DNA of 6,480 nt from Pasteurellaceae bacterium (GCA_900756875.1 CAAELW010000166.1:1-6480), one strand, 5' to 3'. Numbered from the stretch's first letter, positions 1-5,781 are shown. Numbers and translations are program-made. The notes: generated by a model from the sequence alone, not told the origin.

Positions 1-2
1 AG

Positions 3-56
3 ATGAAAGTGTTTGTTAAAGTACTAAAAGCGTTTAGAGCAAAAGATTGGGTTTAA
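3..56 (+). CDS. Possible 3' end of a plus-strand gene cut by the window edge
   Basis: One plus-strand frame is open from the window edge to a TAA at 54-56 and reads MKVFVKVLKAFRAKDWV. The stop is directly followed by the hairpin at 57-87, which has a T-rich tail on the plus strand, as expected at the end of a convergent gene. The piece is too short to assign a family, and the ATG at position 3 may be internal or chance. The reading is basic with a hydrophobic-aromatic end. It could equally be non-coding sequence; confidence is low. Confidence 0.3.
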   Translation: MKVFVKVLKAFRAKDWV

Positions 57-87
57 AAAAATGGGTGGCATTTGACCACCCATTTTT
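57..87. terminator. Bidirectional intrinsic terminator after queA
   Basis: A 12-bp perfect stem (57-68 with 76-87) has a 7-base loop (69-75). Read on the minus strand it lies just past the queA stop (89-91) and runs into a stretch of seven T. Read on the plus strand it is followed by TTTTTCTT. It therefore probably ends queA transcripts and any convergent plus-strand transcript from the left. Confidence 0.85.
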
Positions 88-88
88 C

Positions 89-1180
89 TTATTCTAGTCC
101 TTTCACATTGGGATTTTTGGTAATGAACATCGCATCGCCATAACTGAAAAAACGATAGCGATTTTCGACCGCACTTTTATAGGCGTTCATAGTGTGGCTA
201 AAGCCTGCGAAGGCAGACACCAACATAATTAATGTGCTTTCCGGTAAGTGGAAATTGGTAATCAGCGCATCTACCACACGGAATGATTTTCCCGGGTAAA
301 TAAAAATGGACGTATCAGAAAAATAAGGTTCAATTAAATCTGGATTACCATTTTCTTCTGCCGATAGGGCAGCGGTTTCAACAGAACGCACTGATGTTGT
401 GCCTACCGCAATGACACGTTTACCCGCTTTTTTCGTTCCAATAATGGCATTGCAGACTTCTTGAGAAAGTTCCACATATTCCGCGTGCATAATGTGATCT
501 TCGATATTTTCAACACGTACGGGTTGGAATGTACCTGCGCCCACATGCAACGTTACAAATTCAAAATTGACACCTTTTTCGTGTAATTTTTGTAAAAGCT
601 CATCATCAAAGTGTAATCCCGCTGTTGGCGCAGCCACAGCACCAGGCACTTTGTTATACACGGTTTGATAGCATTCTTGATCCGCTTCTTCATCAGGACG
701 ATCAATATAAGGCGGTAAAGGCATATGACCGATTTCTTGTAACACATCAAGTACATTGCGACTTTTATCCGCTAATTCCACTTCAAAAAGCGTATCTTGA
801 CGACCCACCATAATCGCTTTTACGCCATTATTTTCACCGAGCTTATCTTCACCTAAAAATAATTCAGCGCCTTCTTTCGGCGCTTTTGACGAACGAATAT
901 GCGCTAAGAAATGATGTTCACTTAAAACACGTTCCACCAACACTTCAATTTTCCCTCCACTGGCTTTACGACCAAACATACGAGCAGGGATCACGCGCGT
1001 ATTGTTAAAAATCAACAAATCCCCTTCGTCGATTAAATCCAATACATCCGTAAAAGTGCGGTGAGAAATCTCTCCGTTTTCACCATTGAGTTGTAGCAAA
1101 CGGCAAGAAGAGCGATCTTCTTTAGGGTAACGAGCAATCAGCTCATCAGGTAAGTCAAAATGAAAGTCAGAAACACGCAT
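89..1180 (-). CDS. queA: S-adenosylmethionine:tRNA ribosyltransferase-isomerase QueA
   Basis: QueA transfers and isomerises the ribosyl group of S-adenosylmethionine onto preQ1 already placed at G34 of GUN-anticodon tRNAs, giving epoxyqueuosine in the queuosine pathway; it acts in the cytoplasm. The 363-residue protein has the usual family length and conserved blocks: [15 protein letters not shown] (58-72), [11 protein letters not shown] (74-84), [14 protein letters not shown] (151-164), [13 protein letters not shown] (179-191), [12 protein letters not shown] (210-221), VGTTSVRS (259-266) and [18 protein letters not shown] (309-326). The ATG start at 1180 gives [11 protein letters not shown], the normal N-terminus, so the start is well placed although no Shine-Dalgarno sequence precedes it. 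The frequent neighbour tgt is not downstream here: a terminator follows directly. Two uptake signals lie inside the gene (168-176 and 1054-1062). The reading frame is intact. Confidence 0.97.
   Translation of the reverse strand: MRVSDFHFDLPDELIARYPKEDRSSCRLLQLNGENGEISHRTFTDVLDLIDEGDLLIFNNTRVIPARMFGRKASGGKIEVLVERVLSEHHFLAHIRSSKAPKEGAELFLGEDKLGENNGVKAIMVGRQDTLFEVELADKSRNVLDVLQEIGHMPLPPYIDRPDEEADQECYQTVYNKVPGAVAAPTAGLHFDDELLQKLHEKGVNFEFVTLHVGAGTFQPVRVENIEDHIMHAEYVELSQEVCNAIIGTKKAGKRVIAVGTTSVRSVETAALSAEENGNPDLIEPYFSDTSIFIYPGKSFRVVDALITNFHLPESTLIMLVSAFAGFSHTMNAYKSAVENRYRFFSYGDAMFITKNPNVKGLE
168..176 (-). repeat. DNA uptake signal sequence (AAGTGCGGT)
   Basis: Exact 9-base Haemophilus uptake signal, written ACCGCACTT on the plus strand. 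It lies within queA and encodes part of the KSAVEN stretch near residue 337. Confidence 0.9.
1054..1062 (+). repeat. DNA uptake signal sequence
   Basis: Exact AAGTGCGGT on the plus strand, inside queA near the codons for residues 40-43 and antisense to the gene. It is preceded by AA but lacks the AT-rich flank on its 3' side that the fuller consensus would show. Confidence 0.9.
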
Positions 1181-1213
1181 AATTGTAAATAATGAAAGCT
1201 AAAAATGGGGCAT

Positions 1214-1242
1214 AGTCTAGAGCTATTCGGAGGAAAGAACAA
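1214..1242 (-). promoter_or_regulatory. Weak candidate promoter for queA
   Basis: On the minus strand, TTGTTC (1242-1237) and TAGACT (1219-1214) are separated by 17 bases, matching the sigma70 boxes at three and four of six positions. It would start transcription about 30 bases before the queA ATG and beyond the terminator at 1241-1274. An alternative is CATTAT, only 8 bases before the ATG, which would give a leaderless message. Neither is strong. Confidence 0.25.
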
Positions 1243-1274
1243 GAAAAAAAGCCCTTTCAAAAAGGTGAAAGGGC
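1241..1274 (-). terminator. Intrinsic terminator between trhP and queA
   Basis: An 8-bp perfect stem, GCCCTTTC (1251-1258) with GAAAGGGC (1267-1274), has an 8-base loop and is followed on the minus strand by TTTTTTTCTT (1250-1241). It lies about 100 bases past the trhP stop and about 60 bases before the queA start, so it should end trhP transcripts and also any transcript from the promoter at 1331-1358. Confidence 0.85.
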
Positions 1275-1323
1275 AAAATATTTGGAGTCATACTATGAGT
1301 TGTTGAATTAACAAATCAGGTAT
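1244..1323 (-). ncRNA. Candidate small RNA or attenuated leader, about 80 nt
   Basis: A consensus -10 box (1331-1336) lies just past trhP, and an intrinsic terminator (1241-1274) closes the interval, so transcription should give a free RNA of about 80 nt. Between them are a possible 5-bp stem, TTGTT/AACAA with loop AATTC (about 1301-1315), and an 11-base inverted repeat TCATAGTATGA (1288-1298), then the terminator hairpin with its U tail, a layout typical of trans-acting small RNAs. It matches no RNA family I recognise. The alternative is an attenuator controlling queA, which begins about 60 bases past the terminator. This is inferred from signals only; there is no direct evidence of a transcript. 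Confidence 0.4.
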
Positions 1324-1330
1324 GGGATGT

Positions 1331-1358
1331 ATTATAGTGCATCTATTAACAAATGCAA
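1331..1358 (-). promoter_or_regulatory. Promoter downstream of trhP
   Basis: On the minus strand, a perfect TATAAT (1336-1331) is preceded at 16 bases by TTGCAT (1358-1353), or at 19 bases by TTGTTG (1361-1356). The -35 match is only three of six, but the -10 is consensus. The expected start is near 1323. It drives the candidate small RNA and, if the terminator is read through, queA. Confidence 0.5.
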
Positions 1359-1373
1359 CAATTTTTTAACAAA

Positions 1374-2753
1374 CTAATTATGTGGATTGCGTGTGTTGGT
1401 GTTGACCAAGTTACGCATCAACAATGCATAATCAAGTTGGATGTCTTGTGGCACATCTAAAAAGACAAAGTGGCCATCGCCGAGTGCGGCTTCCACATTT
1501 TCGTTTTTGCGATTAAGCATTTTTTCAATCTTAAAGACTATATTGCCTTGTGGTGTCATCATTTCCACTTCATCACCAAGCAAGAATTTATTTTTCACTG
1601 CCACTTCAGCCATACCTTGTTCGTTACGTTTACCGGTAAATTCACCGACAAATTGTTGGCGTTCAGAGATAGAGTAGCCGTACTCGTAATTTTGGTATTC
1701 ATCGTGCGTATGGCGACGTAAGAATCCTTCGGTATAACCACGATGCGCAAGGGATTCCAATGTATCCATTAAGCTTTCATCAAATGGTTTGCCTGCAGCC
1801 GCGTCATCAATAGCTTTGCGGTAAACTTGTGCGGTTCTTGCGCAGTAATAGAATGATTTAGTACGACCTTCGATTTTTAGAGAATGCACACCAAGTGCGG
1901 TCAATTTTTCCACGTGTTGTACTGCACGCAGATCTTTTGAGTTCATAAAATAGGTGCCGTGCTCATCTTCAAACGCCGTCATTTGCTCATCAGGCTTTTG
2001 TGATTCGGTGTAAAGGAAGACTTTATCTGTTACCGCACCTTCGCCTAAGGTTGGCGCGACATTTTTCACTTCGATTTGTTGAGCAGGGTCGATTTTTGGC
2101 ACGATATTGCCCACTTCATCCGTCGTGCCTTCTTCCATTTTGTATTCCCAACGGCAAGCATTCGTGCAAGTACCTTGGTTTGGGTCGCGTTTGTTGATAT
2201 AGCCAGAAAGTAAGCAACGGCCAGAATACGCCATGCATAACGCACCGTGTACGAAAATTTCGAGTTCAATATCGGGCACGTGTTGGCGAATTTCAGCGAT
2301 CTCTTCAATGGATAATTCGCGCGATAAAATCACACGAGTTAACCCCATTTGTTTCCAGAATTTTACCGTTGCCCAGTTTACCGCATTCGCTTGTACAGAA
2401 AGGTGAATATCAATATCCGGGAAGTTTTCACGCACCAACATAATTAAGCCAGGGTCAGACATAATTAAGGCATCAGGGCCCATGTCAATCACAGGTTGTA
2501 AATCTTTGATAAAGGTTTTGAGTTTAGAGTTATGCGGTGCAATGTTCACTACCACATAGAATTTTTTGCCAAGCGCATGGGCTTCATCGATCCCGATTTT
2601 TAAATTGGCATGATTAAATTCATTGTTACGTACACGTAAGCTGTAACGTGGTTGGCCTGCATAAACGGCATCTGCGCCATAAGCAAAGGCGTAGCGCATG
2701 TTTTTAAGGGAGCCCGCAGGGGAGAGTAATTCAGGTTTAAATGGGGTTGTCAT
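1374..2753 (-). CDS. trhP: tRNA 5-hydroxyuridine synthesis protein TrhP (YegQ), peptidase U32 family
   Basis: TrhP (YegQ) belongs to the U32 'collagenase-like' family but works in prephenate-dependent hydroxylation of U34 in tRNA, the first step toward 5-(carboxy)methoxyuridine. The 459-residue protein is full length. It opens with the family start PELLSPAGSLKNMRYAFAYG (7-26) and contains the exact U32 signature at 165-183, with E165, F167, G170, C173, G178, C180 and S183. C173, C180, C196 (GTCTNAC) and C200 form the cysteine set of the family's likely Fe-S site. Later blocks are HGTYFMNSKDLRA (265-277), HSLKIEGRTKSFYYCARTAQ (290-309) and HRGYTEGFLRRH (337-348), ending in TRNPHN, as in YegQ-type proteins. 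The ATG at 2753 is preceded by a weak AGAGA site. An uptake signal lies inside at 1893-1901. Older annotations call it a putative protease; peptidase activity is unlikely to be its main role. Confidence 0.95.
   Translation of the reverse strand: MTTPFKPELLSPAGSLKNMRYAFAYGADAVYAGQPRYSLRVRNNEFNHANLKIGIDEAHALGKKFYVVVNIAPHNSKLKTFIKDLQPVIDMGPDALIMSDPGLIMLVRENFPDIDIHLSVQANAVNWATVKFWKQMGLTRVILSRELSIEEIAEIRQHVPDIELEIFVHGALCMAYSGRCLLSGYINKRDPNQGTCTNACRWEYKMEEGTTDEVGNIVPKIDPAQQIEVKNVAPTLGEGAVTDKVFLYTESQKPDEQMTAFEDEHGTYFMNSKDLRAVQHVEKLTALGVHSLKIEGRTKSFYYCARTAQVYRKAIDDAAAGKPFDESLMDTLESLAHRGYTEGFLRRHTHDEYQNYEYGYSISERQQFVGEFTGKRNEQGMAEVAVKNKFLLGDEVEMMTPQGNIVFKIEKMLNRKNENVEAALGDGHFVFLDVPQDIQLDYALLMRNLVNTNTRNPHN
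1893..1901 (+). repeat. DNA uptake signal sequence with AT flank
   Basis: Exact AAGTGCGGT followed by CAATTTTT, which fits the longer Haemophilus uptake consensus. It lies within trhP, antisense to it, over the codons for the LTALGV stretch (residues 284-289). Confidence 0.9.
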
Positions 2754-2783
2754 AATGTTCTCTTGTCTGATTTCAGGTCAGTA

Positions 2784-2800
2784 GCTTGCTTTTGGCAAGC
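2784..2800 (-). other. Stem-loop in the trhP leader
   Basis: On the minus strand GCTTGC-CAAAA-GCAAGC forms a 6-bp perfect stem with a 5-base loop, within the roughly 55-base untranslated leader expected from the promoter at 2817-2844. No T run follows, so it is not an intrinsic terminator. It could stabilise the message or bind a regulator; no riboswitch class is recognised. Confidence 0.45.
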
Positions 2801-2816
2801 CGTATTAAAGGCCTGT

Positions 2817-2844
2817 ATTTTAGGCAGATTTAGGGATTTGTAAA
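2817..2844 (-). promoter_or_regulatory. Promoter of trhP
   Basis: On the minus strand, TTTACA (2844-2839) and TAAAAT (2822-2817) are separated by 16 bases; each box matches the sigma70 consensus at five of six positions. Transcription should start near 2810, giving a leader of about 55 bases before the ATG at 2753. Confidence 0.6.
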
Positions 2845-2848
2845 GTAA

Positions 2849-2857
2849 AAGTGCGGT
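2849..2857 (+). repeat. DNA uptake signal sequence, intergenic
   Basis: Exact AAGTGCGGT followed by TGGTTTTT. It lies between the ghxP terminator and trhP, only 4 bases upstream of the putative trhP -35 box. Confidence 0.9.
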
Positions 2858-2889
2858 TGGTTTTTCGATTGTTTTTTAAAGCGAGAAAT

Positions 2890-2915
2890 AAAAAAGGCGA
2901 ACCATTGTTCGCCTT
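2890..2915 (-). terminator. Intrinsic terminator of ghxP
   Basis: A 9-bp perfect stem (2894-2902 with 2907-2915, AAGGCGAAC/GTTCGCCTT) has a 4-base loop and is followed on the minus strand by six T (2895-2890). It starts 17 bases past the ghxP stop codon. There is no T run on the plus strand, so it works in one direction. Confidence 0.9.
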
Positions 2916-2932
2916 ATCAAGATTGTATTTAA

Positions 2933-4249
2933 TTAAATCGCCCAGCCGCCTGCGTAGAATGCGACAAGTACAACAGCGATAATAATTGTGCCGATATTGA
3001 GTTTTTTCACATCGCCACTCACGATACGACCGATAACTAATGCAGCAAAGCCAAGCATGATACCCGTTACGATGTTTGCCGTTAACACGATGAATACCGC
3101 ACAAACTAAGCCGCTCATTGCGCCCACGAAATCATCGAAGTCTAATTTACTCACATTGCTTAACATTAATAAGCCCACATACATTAACGCCGGTGCAGTT
3201 GCATAACCAGGCACTAAGAATGCAAGTGGTTGGAAGAATAACATTAATAAGAATAATACGCCGACTACGATAGCGGTGATACCTGTTTTACCGCCTGCGG
3301 CTGTACCTGCTGCAGATTCGATATAAACGGCGGCTGGCGCAGTACCGAATAAGCCAGAGAATAAGCTACTTATAGAGTCAGAGGTTAAGGCTTTACCACC
3401 GTTGATGATTTGTCCGTCTTTATCTAATAAGTCCGCTTGTCCTGCAACGGCACGAATCGTACCTGTCGCATCAAATACGGCTGTCATCACTAAAGCAAAG
3501 ACAATGGGTAAAATGGCTGGTTGTAATGCACCTTGTAAATCTAATTGTAAGAAAAGTGAGTTTTCACCAAAGGTTGGCATTTTGAAGATTTGGCCATTGA
3601 ATGTGACGTTTGGATCGAAGATTAAACCTACGATAGTAATCGCGATGATGACCCATAAAATCCCGCCTTTCACTTTCATTTTCTCTAAGCCAATAATGAA
3701 TGCAAGACCGATTAAGGACATCATCACAGGGAAAGAGGTGAAATCACCTAATTTAACCGGTAAACCCGCTTGGTTGCCGACCACTAAGCCTACGCCATTT
3801 GCGGCGATTAAAAGTAAGAATAAGCCGATCCCGATCCCCGCACCGTGCGCAATGCTTGACGGTAGATTACGTAAAATCCATGAACGAATACCTGTTGCCG
3901 AAATTAAGGTGAATACCAAACCCATGAGGAATACGGCACCTAATGCCACAGGAATAGAAACATGTTGACCGATCACTAAGCTAAATGCGGTGAAAGCGGT
4001 TAATGAAATGGCACAGCCGATCGCCATTGGCGCATTTGCCCAAAAGCCGATTAAAATCGAACCAAGACCAGCAACTAAACAGGTTGCGATAAACACTGAT
4101 TCAGCCGGAAAGCCTGCATCACCAAGCATTTTAGGCACAACAATCACGGAATATACCATGGCTAAGAAGGTGGTTAAACCCGCGATGATTTCTTGACGAA
4201 CCGTTGAACCGCGTTTGGTGAGTTCAAAGGTTTTTTCTAAACTTGACAT
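2933..4249 (-). CDS. ghxP: Guanine/hypoxanthine permease GhxP (NCS2 superfamily, AzgA/COG2252 type)
   Basis: An inner-membrane proton symporter that imports guanine and hypoxanthine for purine salvage. The 438-residue protein is almost wholly hydrophobic, consistent with the many transmembrane helices of the family, and resembles E. coli GhxP (YjcD) more than a generic member. Shared blocks include [20 protein letters not shown] (13-32), the TM8 motif [14 protein letters not shown] (259-272), [14 protein letters not shown] (275-288), the TM10 motif [13 protein letters not shown] (311-323), [20 protein letters not shown] (346-365) and the end FYAGGWAI. I chose the ATG at 4249, with AGGGGA four bases upstream; an earlier TTG at 4273 would add eight residues and has no such site. 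It is divergent from ppa. A PurR-like operator overlaps its -35 box, which supports a purine substrate. Adenine preference (AdeP-like) is the main alternative. Confidence 0.93.
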   Translation of the reverse strand: MSSLEKTFELTKRGSTVRQEIIAGLTTFLAMVYSVIVVPKMLGDAGFPAESVFIATCLVAGLGSILIGFWANAPMAIGCAISLTAFTAFSLVIGQHVSIPVALGAVFLMGLVFTLISATGIRSWILRNLPSSIAHGAGIGIGLFLLLIAANGVGLVVGNQAGLPVKLGDFTSFPVMMSLIGLAFIIGLEKMKVKGGILWVIIAITIVGLIFDPNVTFNGQIFKMPTFGENSLFLQLDLQGALQPAILPIVFALVMTAVFDATGTIRAVAGQADLLDKDGQIINGGKALTSDSISSLFSGLFGTAPAAVYIESAAGTAAGGKTGITAIVVGVLFLLMLFFQPLAFLVPGYATAPALMYVGLLMLSNVSKLDFDDFVGAMSGLVCAVFIVLTANIVTGIMLGFAALVIGRIVSGDVKKLNIGTIIIAVVLVAFYAGGWAI

Positions 4250-4253
4250 AAAG

Positions 4254-4259
4254 TCCCCT
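4254..4259 (-). promoter_or_regulatory. Ribosome binding site deciding the ghxP start
   Basis: On the minus strand AGGGGA is followed by CTTT and then ATG at 4249. This supports the 438-residue start over the in-frame TTG at 4273. Confidence 0.75.
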
Positions 4260-4286
4260 AGGTTAATAATCAAAAAAAGACGTGCT

Positions 4287-4314
4287 ATTTTATAGCAAAT
4301 TATTTAAAAGTAAA
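4287..4314 (-). promoter_or_regulatory. Promoter of ghxP
   Basis: On the minus strand, TTTACT (4314-4309) and TAAAAT (4292-4287) are separated by 16 bases. The overlapping reading TGC-TATAAA would be an extended -10. The -10 sits in a 13-base inverted repeat, GCTAT-TTT-ATAGC (4284-4296). The start is expected near 4280, giving a leader of about 30 bases. Confidence 0.6.
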
Positions 4315-4323
4315 CGTTTGCGC
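4308..4323. promoter_or_regulatory. PurR-like operator upstream of ghxP
   Basis: The 16 bases AAGTAAACGTTTGCGC match the palindromic PurR box ACGCAAACGTTTGCGT at 13 positions, including the whole AAACGTTT core and the right arm GCG. It covers the proposed ghxP -35 box (4309-4314), the expected place for a repressor. PurR with hypoxanthine or guanine as corepressor is the likely ligand; no purR gene is in this window. Confidence 0.65.
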
Positions 4324-4351
4324 AATCGTTTTTTTTGTCAGTCTGGCGGGA

Positions 4352-4360
4352 AAGTGCGGT
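4352..4360 (+). repeat. DNA uptake signal sequence, intergenic
   Basis: Exact AAGTGCGGT followed by CAGTTTT, in the divergent ghxP-ppa control region and upstream of the ppa promoter. Confidence 0.9.
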
Positions 4361-4405
4361 CAGTTTTGAGGATGTTTTTCGCATATTTTTTTATCGACTA
4401 AAAAC

Positions 4406-4414
4406 TGCTATACT
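4406..4414 (+). promoter_or_regulatory. Extended -10 promoter of ppa
   Basis: TGC-TATACT (TG at 4406-4407, -10 at 4409-4414) is an extended -10 element. No good -35 lies at the usual distance (mostly T there), as is common for extended -10 promoters. The start is expected near 4421, giving a leader of about 30 bases before the ATG at 4452. Confidence 0.6.
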
Positions 4415-4440
4415 CTGAACGTTTTTAACGTAATCAAAAA

Positions 4441-4445
4441 AAGGA
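4441..4445 (+). promoter_or_regulatory. Ribosome binding site of ppa
   Basis: AAGGA in an A-rich leader, six bases before the ATG at 4452. Confidence 0.8.
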
Positions 4446-4451
4446 AAAACA

Positions 4452-4982
4452 ATGGCTGATTTTAATCAAATTTTAACGCCAGGCGATGTAGATGCTGGCA
4501 TTATCAATGTGGTAAATGAAATTCCAGAAGGGAGCTGCCACAAAATCGAATGGAACCGTAAAGTTGCAGCGTTCCAATTAGACCGTGTTGAGCCAGCGAT
4601 CTTCGCAAAACCAACTAACTATGGTTTCATTCCACAAACTTTAGACGAAGATGGTGATGAGTTAGACGTTTTATTATTAACTCGCCAACCACTTGCAACA
4701 GGTGTATTCCTCGAAGCAAAAGTAATCGGTGTGATGAAATTCGTTGATGATGGCGAAGTAGACGATAAAATCGTTTGTGTGCCAGCAGATGATCGCGATA
4801 CCGGCAATGCATACAACAGCCTTGCAGATGTACCAGCACAATTAATCAAACAAATTGAATTCCACTTCAACAACTACAAAGCATTGAAAAAACCAGGTTC
4901 AACGAAAGTGACTCACTGGGGCGATGTAGAAGAAGCGAAAGAAGTGATTCGTGAATCAATCAAACGTTGGAATGAACGTTAA
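4452..4982 (+). CDS. ppa: Inorganic pyrophosphatase, family I
   Basis: A soluble cytoplasmic Mg-dependent enzyme that hydrolyses pyrophosphate to two phosphates, pulling nucleotide polymerisation, aminoacylation and phosphoribosyltransferase reactions forward. The 176-residue length is typical of bacterial family I. The signature D67-G-D69-E-L-D72-V is present. By comparison with the E. coli enzyme the other active-site residues are also there: K31, E33, R45, Y57, D99, D104, K106, Y142 and K143. The start is fixed by AAGGA six bases before the ATG. It has its own extended -10 promoter and terminator, so it is a single-gene unit, divergent from ghxP. At roughly 43% GC over the stretch I counted (4501-4620), its composition is far from the AT-rich genes that follow. 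No defect is seen. Confidence 0.97.
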   Translation: MADFNQILTPGDVDAGIINVVNEIPEGSCHKIEWNRKVAAFQLDRVEPAIFAKPTNYGFIPQTLDEDGDELDVLLLTRQPLATGVFLEAKVIGVMKFVDDGEVDDKIVCVPADDRDTGNAYNSLADVPAQLIKQIEFHFNNYKALKKPGSTKVTHWGDVEEAKEVIRESIKRWNER

Positions 4983-5002
4983 TTTTTCATTTTAATGAAT
5001 TG

Positions 5003-5034
5003 AAAAGGCATCAGATTGATGCCTTTTGTTTTTA
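5003..5034 (+). terminator. Intrinsic terminator of ppa
   Basis: A 10-bp perfect stem, AAAAGGCATC (5003-5012) with GATGCCTTTT (5018-5027), has the loop AGATT and is followed by GTTTTTA. It begins 20 bases after the ppa stop. Confidence 0.9.
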
Positions 5035-5055
5035 TAGATGAATATAAAGTATTAT
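5026..5055 (+). promoter_or_regulatory. Candidate promoter for the small membrane gene at 5134
   Basis: TATTAT (5050-5055) matches the -10 box at five of six positions; TTGTTT (5026-5031), 18 bases upstream, is a weak -35 that overlaps the tail of the ppa terminator. It would give a leader of about 70 bases. The region is so AT-rich that chance matches are likely. Confidence 0.3.
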
Positions 5056-5133
5056 TAAAATGAGCTGCATACACTCCTAGAATCAGAATGTTTTTAATCG
5101 TACTTGTAATGAGTATCAAAGAGGAAGTAAGTA

Positions 5134-5367
5134 ATGAAAAGGCTAATGCTAGATATTCTATTTTCTATTTTTATTGGAGTTTCTTTTTCACTATTATCGT
5201 TAATAGTTGGTAGATTACTTTATAATATTAATAATTCAATATCTATTTTTGAGCTAGAGTTGATTGATTTTGGTATAAAGAACCTCTCATTTTTAATAAA
5301 AATGACACTGTTTGTATCAAGTGTTTATTTTATTGTTTTTCTCTTTGTTAGAAAGAATTTCAAGTGA
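5134..5367 (+). CDS. Small hypothetical membrane protein, two predicted helices
   Basis: I do not recognise this 77-residue protein. It has a basic start (MKRLM), a hydrophobic segment at about residues 6-30, a short polar and acidic stretch (NINNS, then ELELID), a second hydrophobic segment at about 51-71 and a basic end (RKNFK). This suggests a two-helix inner-membrane hairpin. GAGGA at 5121-5125, eight bases before the ATG, supports translation, and an in-frame TAA at 5128 rules out an earlier start. Bases 5161-5280 hold 26 G or C in 120 (about 22%), against about 43% in part of ppa, a sign of acquired or fast-evolving DNA. A second, similarly built small gene follows 112 bases downstream. 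It might be an orphan immunity protein, a small toxin or a regulator of a membrane complex; none of these can be shown from the sequence. Confidence 0.7.
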   Translation: MKRLMLDILFSIFIGVSFSLLSLIVGRLLYNINNSISIFELELIDFGIKNLSFLIKMTLFVSSVYFIVFLFVRKNFK

Positions 5368-5470
5368 CAATATAATGTGTAAAATATCTACTGCAATGCT
5401 AAATCTTGCATTCTCATTATTAAGGATTGTTACAATTTAGATGATTATTTAAATACATGACAAATTAAAA

Positions 5471-5474
5471 GGAG
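5471..5474 (+). promoter_or_regulatory. Ribosome binding site of the small gene at 5480
   Basis: GGAG (within AAAAGGAGAAAAAA) lies five bases before the ATG, the best translation signal in this AT-rich stretch, and supports the gene as real. Confidence 0.7.
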
Positions 5475-5479
5475 AAAAA

Positions 5480-5698
5480 ATGAGGTATATTATTCTAACG
5501 TTCTTGTCTTTTCTTGCTGCCTTTATTTTATTTTTTTTGGCATTGGTTTATATAAATCTAGATGTTGGAATTGATAATATTCAATATGGCAGACTTTTAT
5601 ATAAGTCTCTTGAAGCATCGATTAAATTACACATAATTATTTTACCTATGCACTTTTGGCTATCTAGAAAACAAAAGCGTAAAAGTAAAGCAAGATAG
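5480..5698 (+). CDS. Small hypothetical membrane protein, second of a tandem pair
   Basis: This 72-residue protein is not recognised. A hydrophobic helix spans about residues 3-25. A middle stretch (NLDVGIDNIQYGRLLYKSLE, 26-45) follows, then a second, shorter hydrophobic segment at about 47-62 and a strongly basic tail (SRKQKRKSKAR), which should lie in the cytoplasm. Length, two-helix layout and basic end resemble the gene at 5134, and both have an aromatic-glycine pair before an 'IK' that opens the second helix; the primary sequences are otherwise weakly alike. GGAG stands five bases before the ATG. Codons are very AT-rich. It is followed by about 100 bases without a gene and then the inverted uptake-signal hairpin. 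The function is unknown; the immunity or toxin ideas given for its partner apply equally. Confidence 0.7.
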   Translation: MRYIILTFLSFLAAFILFFLALVYINLDVGIDNIQYGRLLYKSLEASIKLHIIILPMHFWLSRKQKRKSKAR

Positions 5699-5755
5699 TA
5701 ACTATTTAATAGAAAATAATAAAAACTAGTTATGTCTATGCAATTTAAAGCATCA

Positions 5756-5764
5756 AAGTGCGGT
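5756..5764 (+). repeat. DNA uptake signal sequence (left arm of hairpin)
   Basis: Exact AAGTGCGGT followed by CAAAAC; one half of the inverted pair. Confidence 0.95.
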
Positions 5765-5772
5765 CAAAACTG

Positions 5773-5781
5773 ACCGCACTT
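5773..5781 (-). repeat. DNA uptake signal sequence (right arm of hairpin)
   Basis: Exact ACCGCACTT, the opposite-strand copy, eight bases from its partner. Confidence 0.95.

Noticed and set aside
1223..1291. A 22-codon minus-strand frame (MTPNILPFHLF...) running through the terminator, like a leader peptide
   Set aside because: It has no ribosome site, and its phenylalanine and leucine codons come mainly from the terminator's T tract; no run of codons for a relevant amino acid is seen.
1275..1330. preQ1 riboswitch upstream of queA
   Set aside because: The compact preQ1 aptamer pattern (a short hairpin followed by an A-rich tail pairing into its loop) could not be traced, and queA acts after preQ1 is already in tRNA.
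1827..1835. Near uptake signals: TTGTGCGGT here, ACCGCACCT at 2032-2040, GAGTGCGGC at 1482-1490 and ACCGCACAA at 3096-3104
   Set aside because: They differ from the 9-base core at one or two positions and lie in conserved coding sequence, so they were not counted.
3402..3968. A 188-codon plus-strand frame opposite ghxP
   Set aside because: It is a shadow of the permease, which has full-length family motifs; the opposite frame has low-complexity K/P/A/T composition and no ribosome site.
4250..4273. Longer ghxP start at a TTG (4273)
   Set aside because: The ATG at 4249 has AGGGGA at the right distance and gives the usual N-terminus; the longer form adds eight residues without such a site.
4985..5002. 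Small AT-rich inverted repeat just after the ppa stop (TTCATT/AATGAA)
   Set aside because: It is weak, with almost only A-T pairs, and the real terminator follows directly.
5368..5479. A separate promoter or gene between the two small membrane genes
   Set aside because: There are many chance -10-like strings in AT-rich sequence (TACAAT, TTAAAT) but no well-spaced pair of boxes, and only tiny open frames; co-transcription from upstream is as likely.
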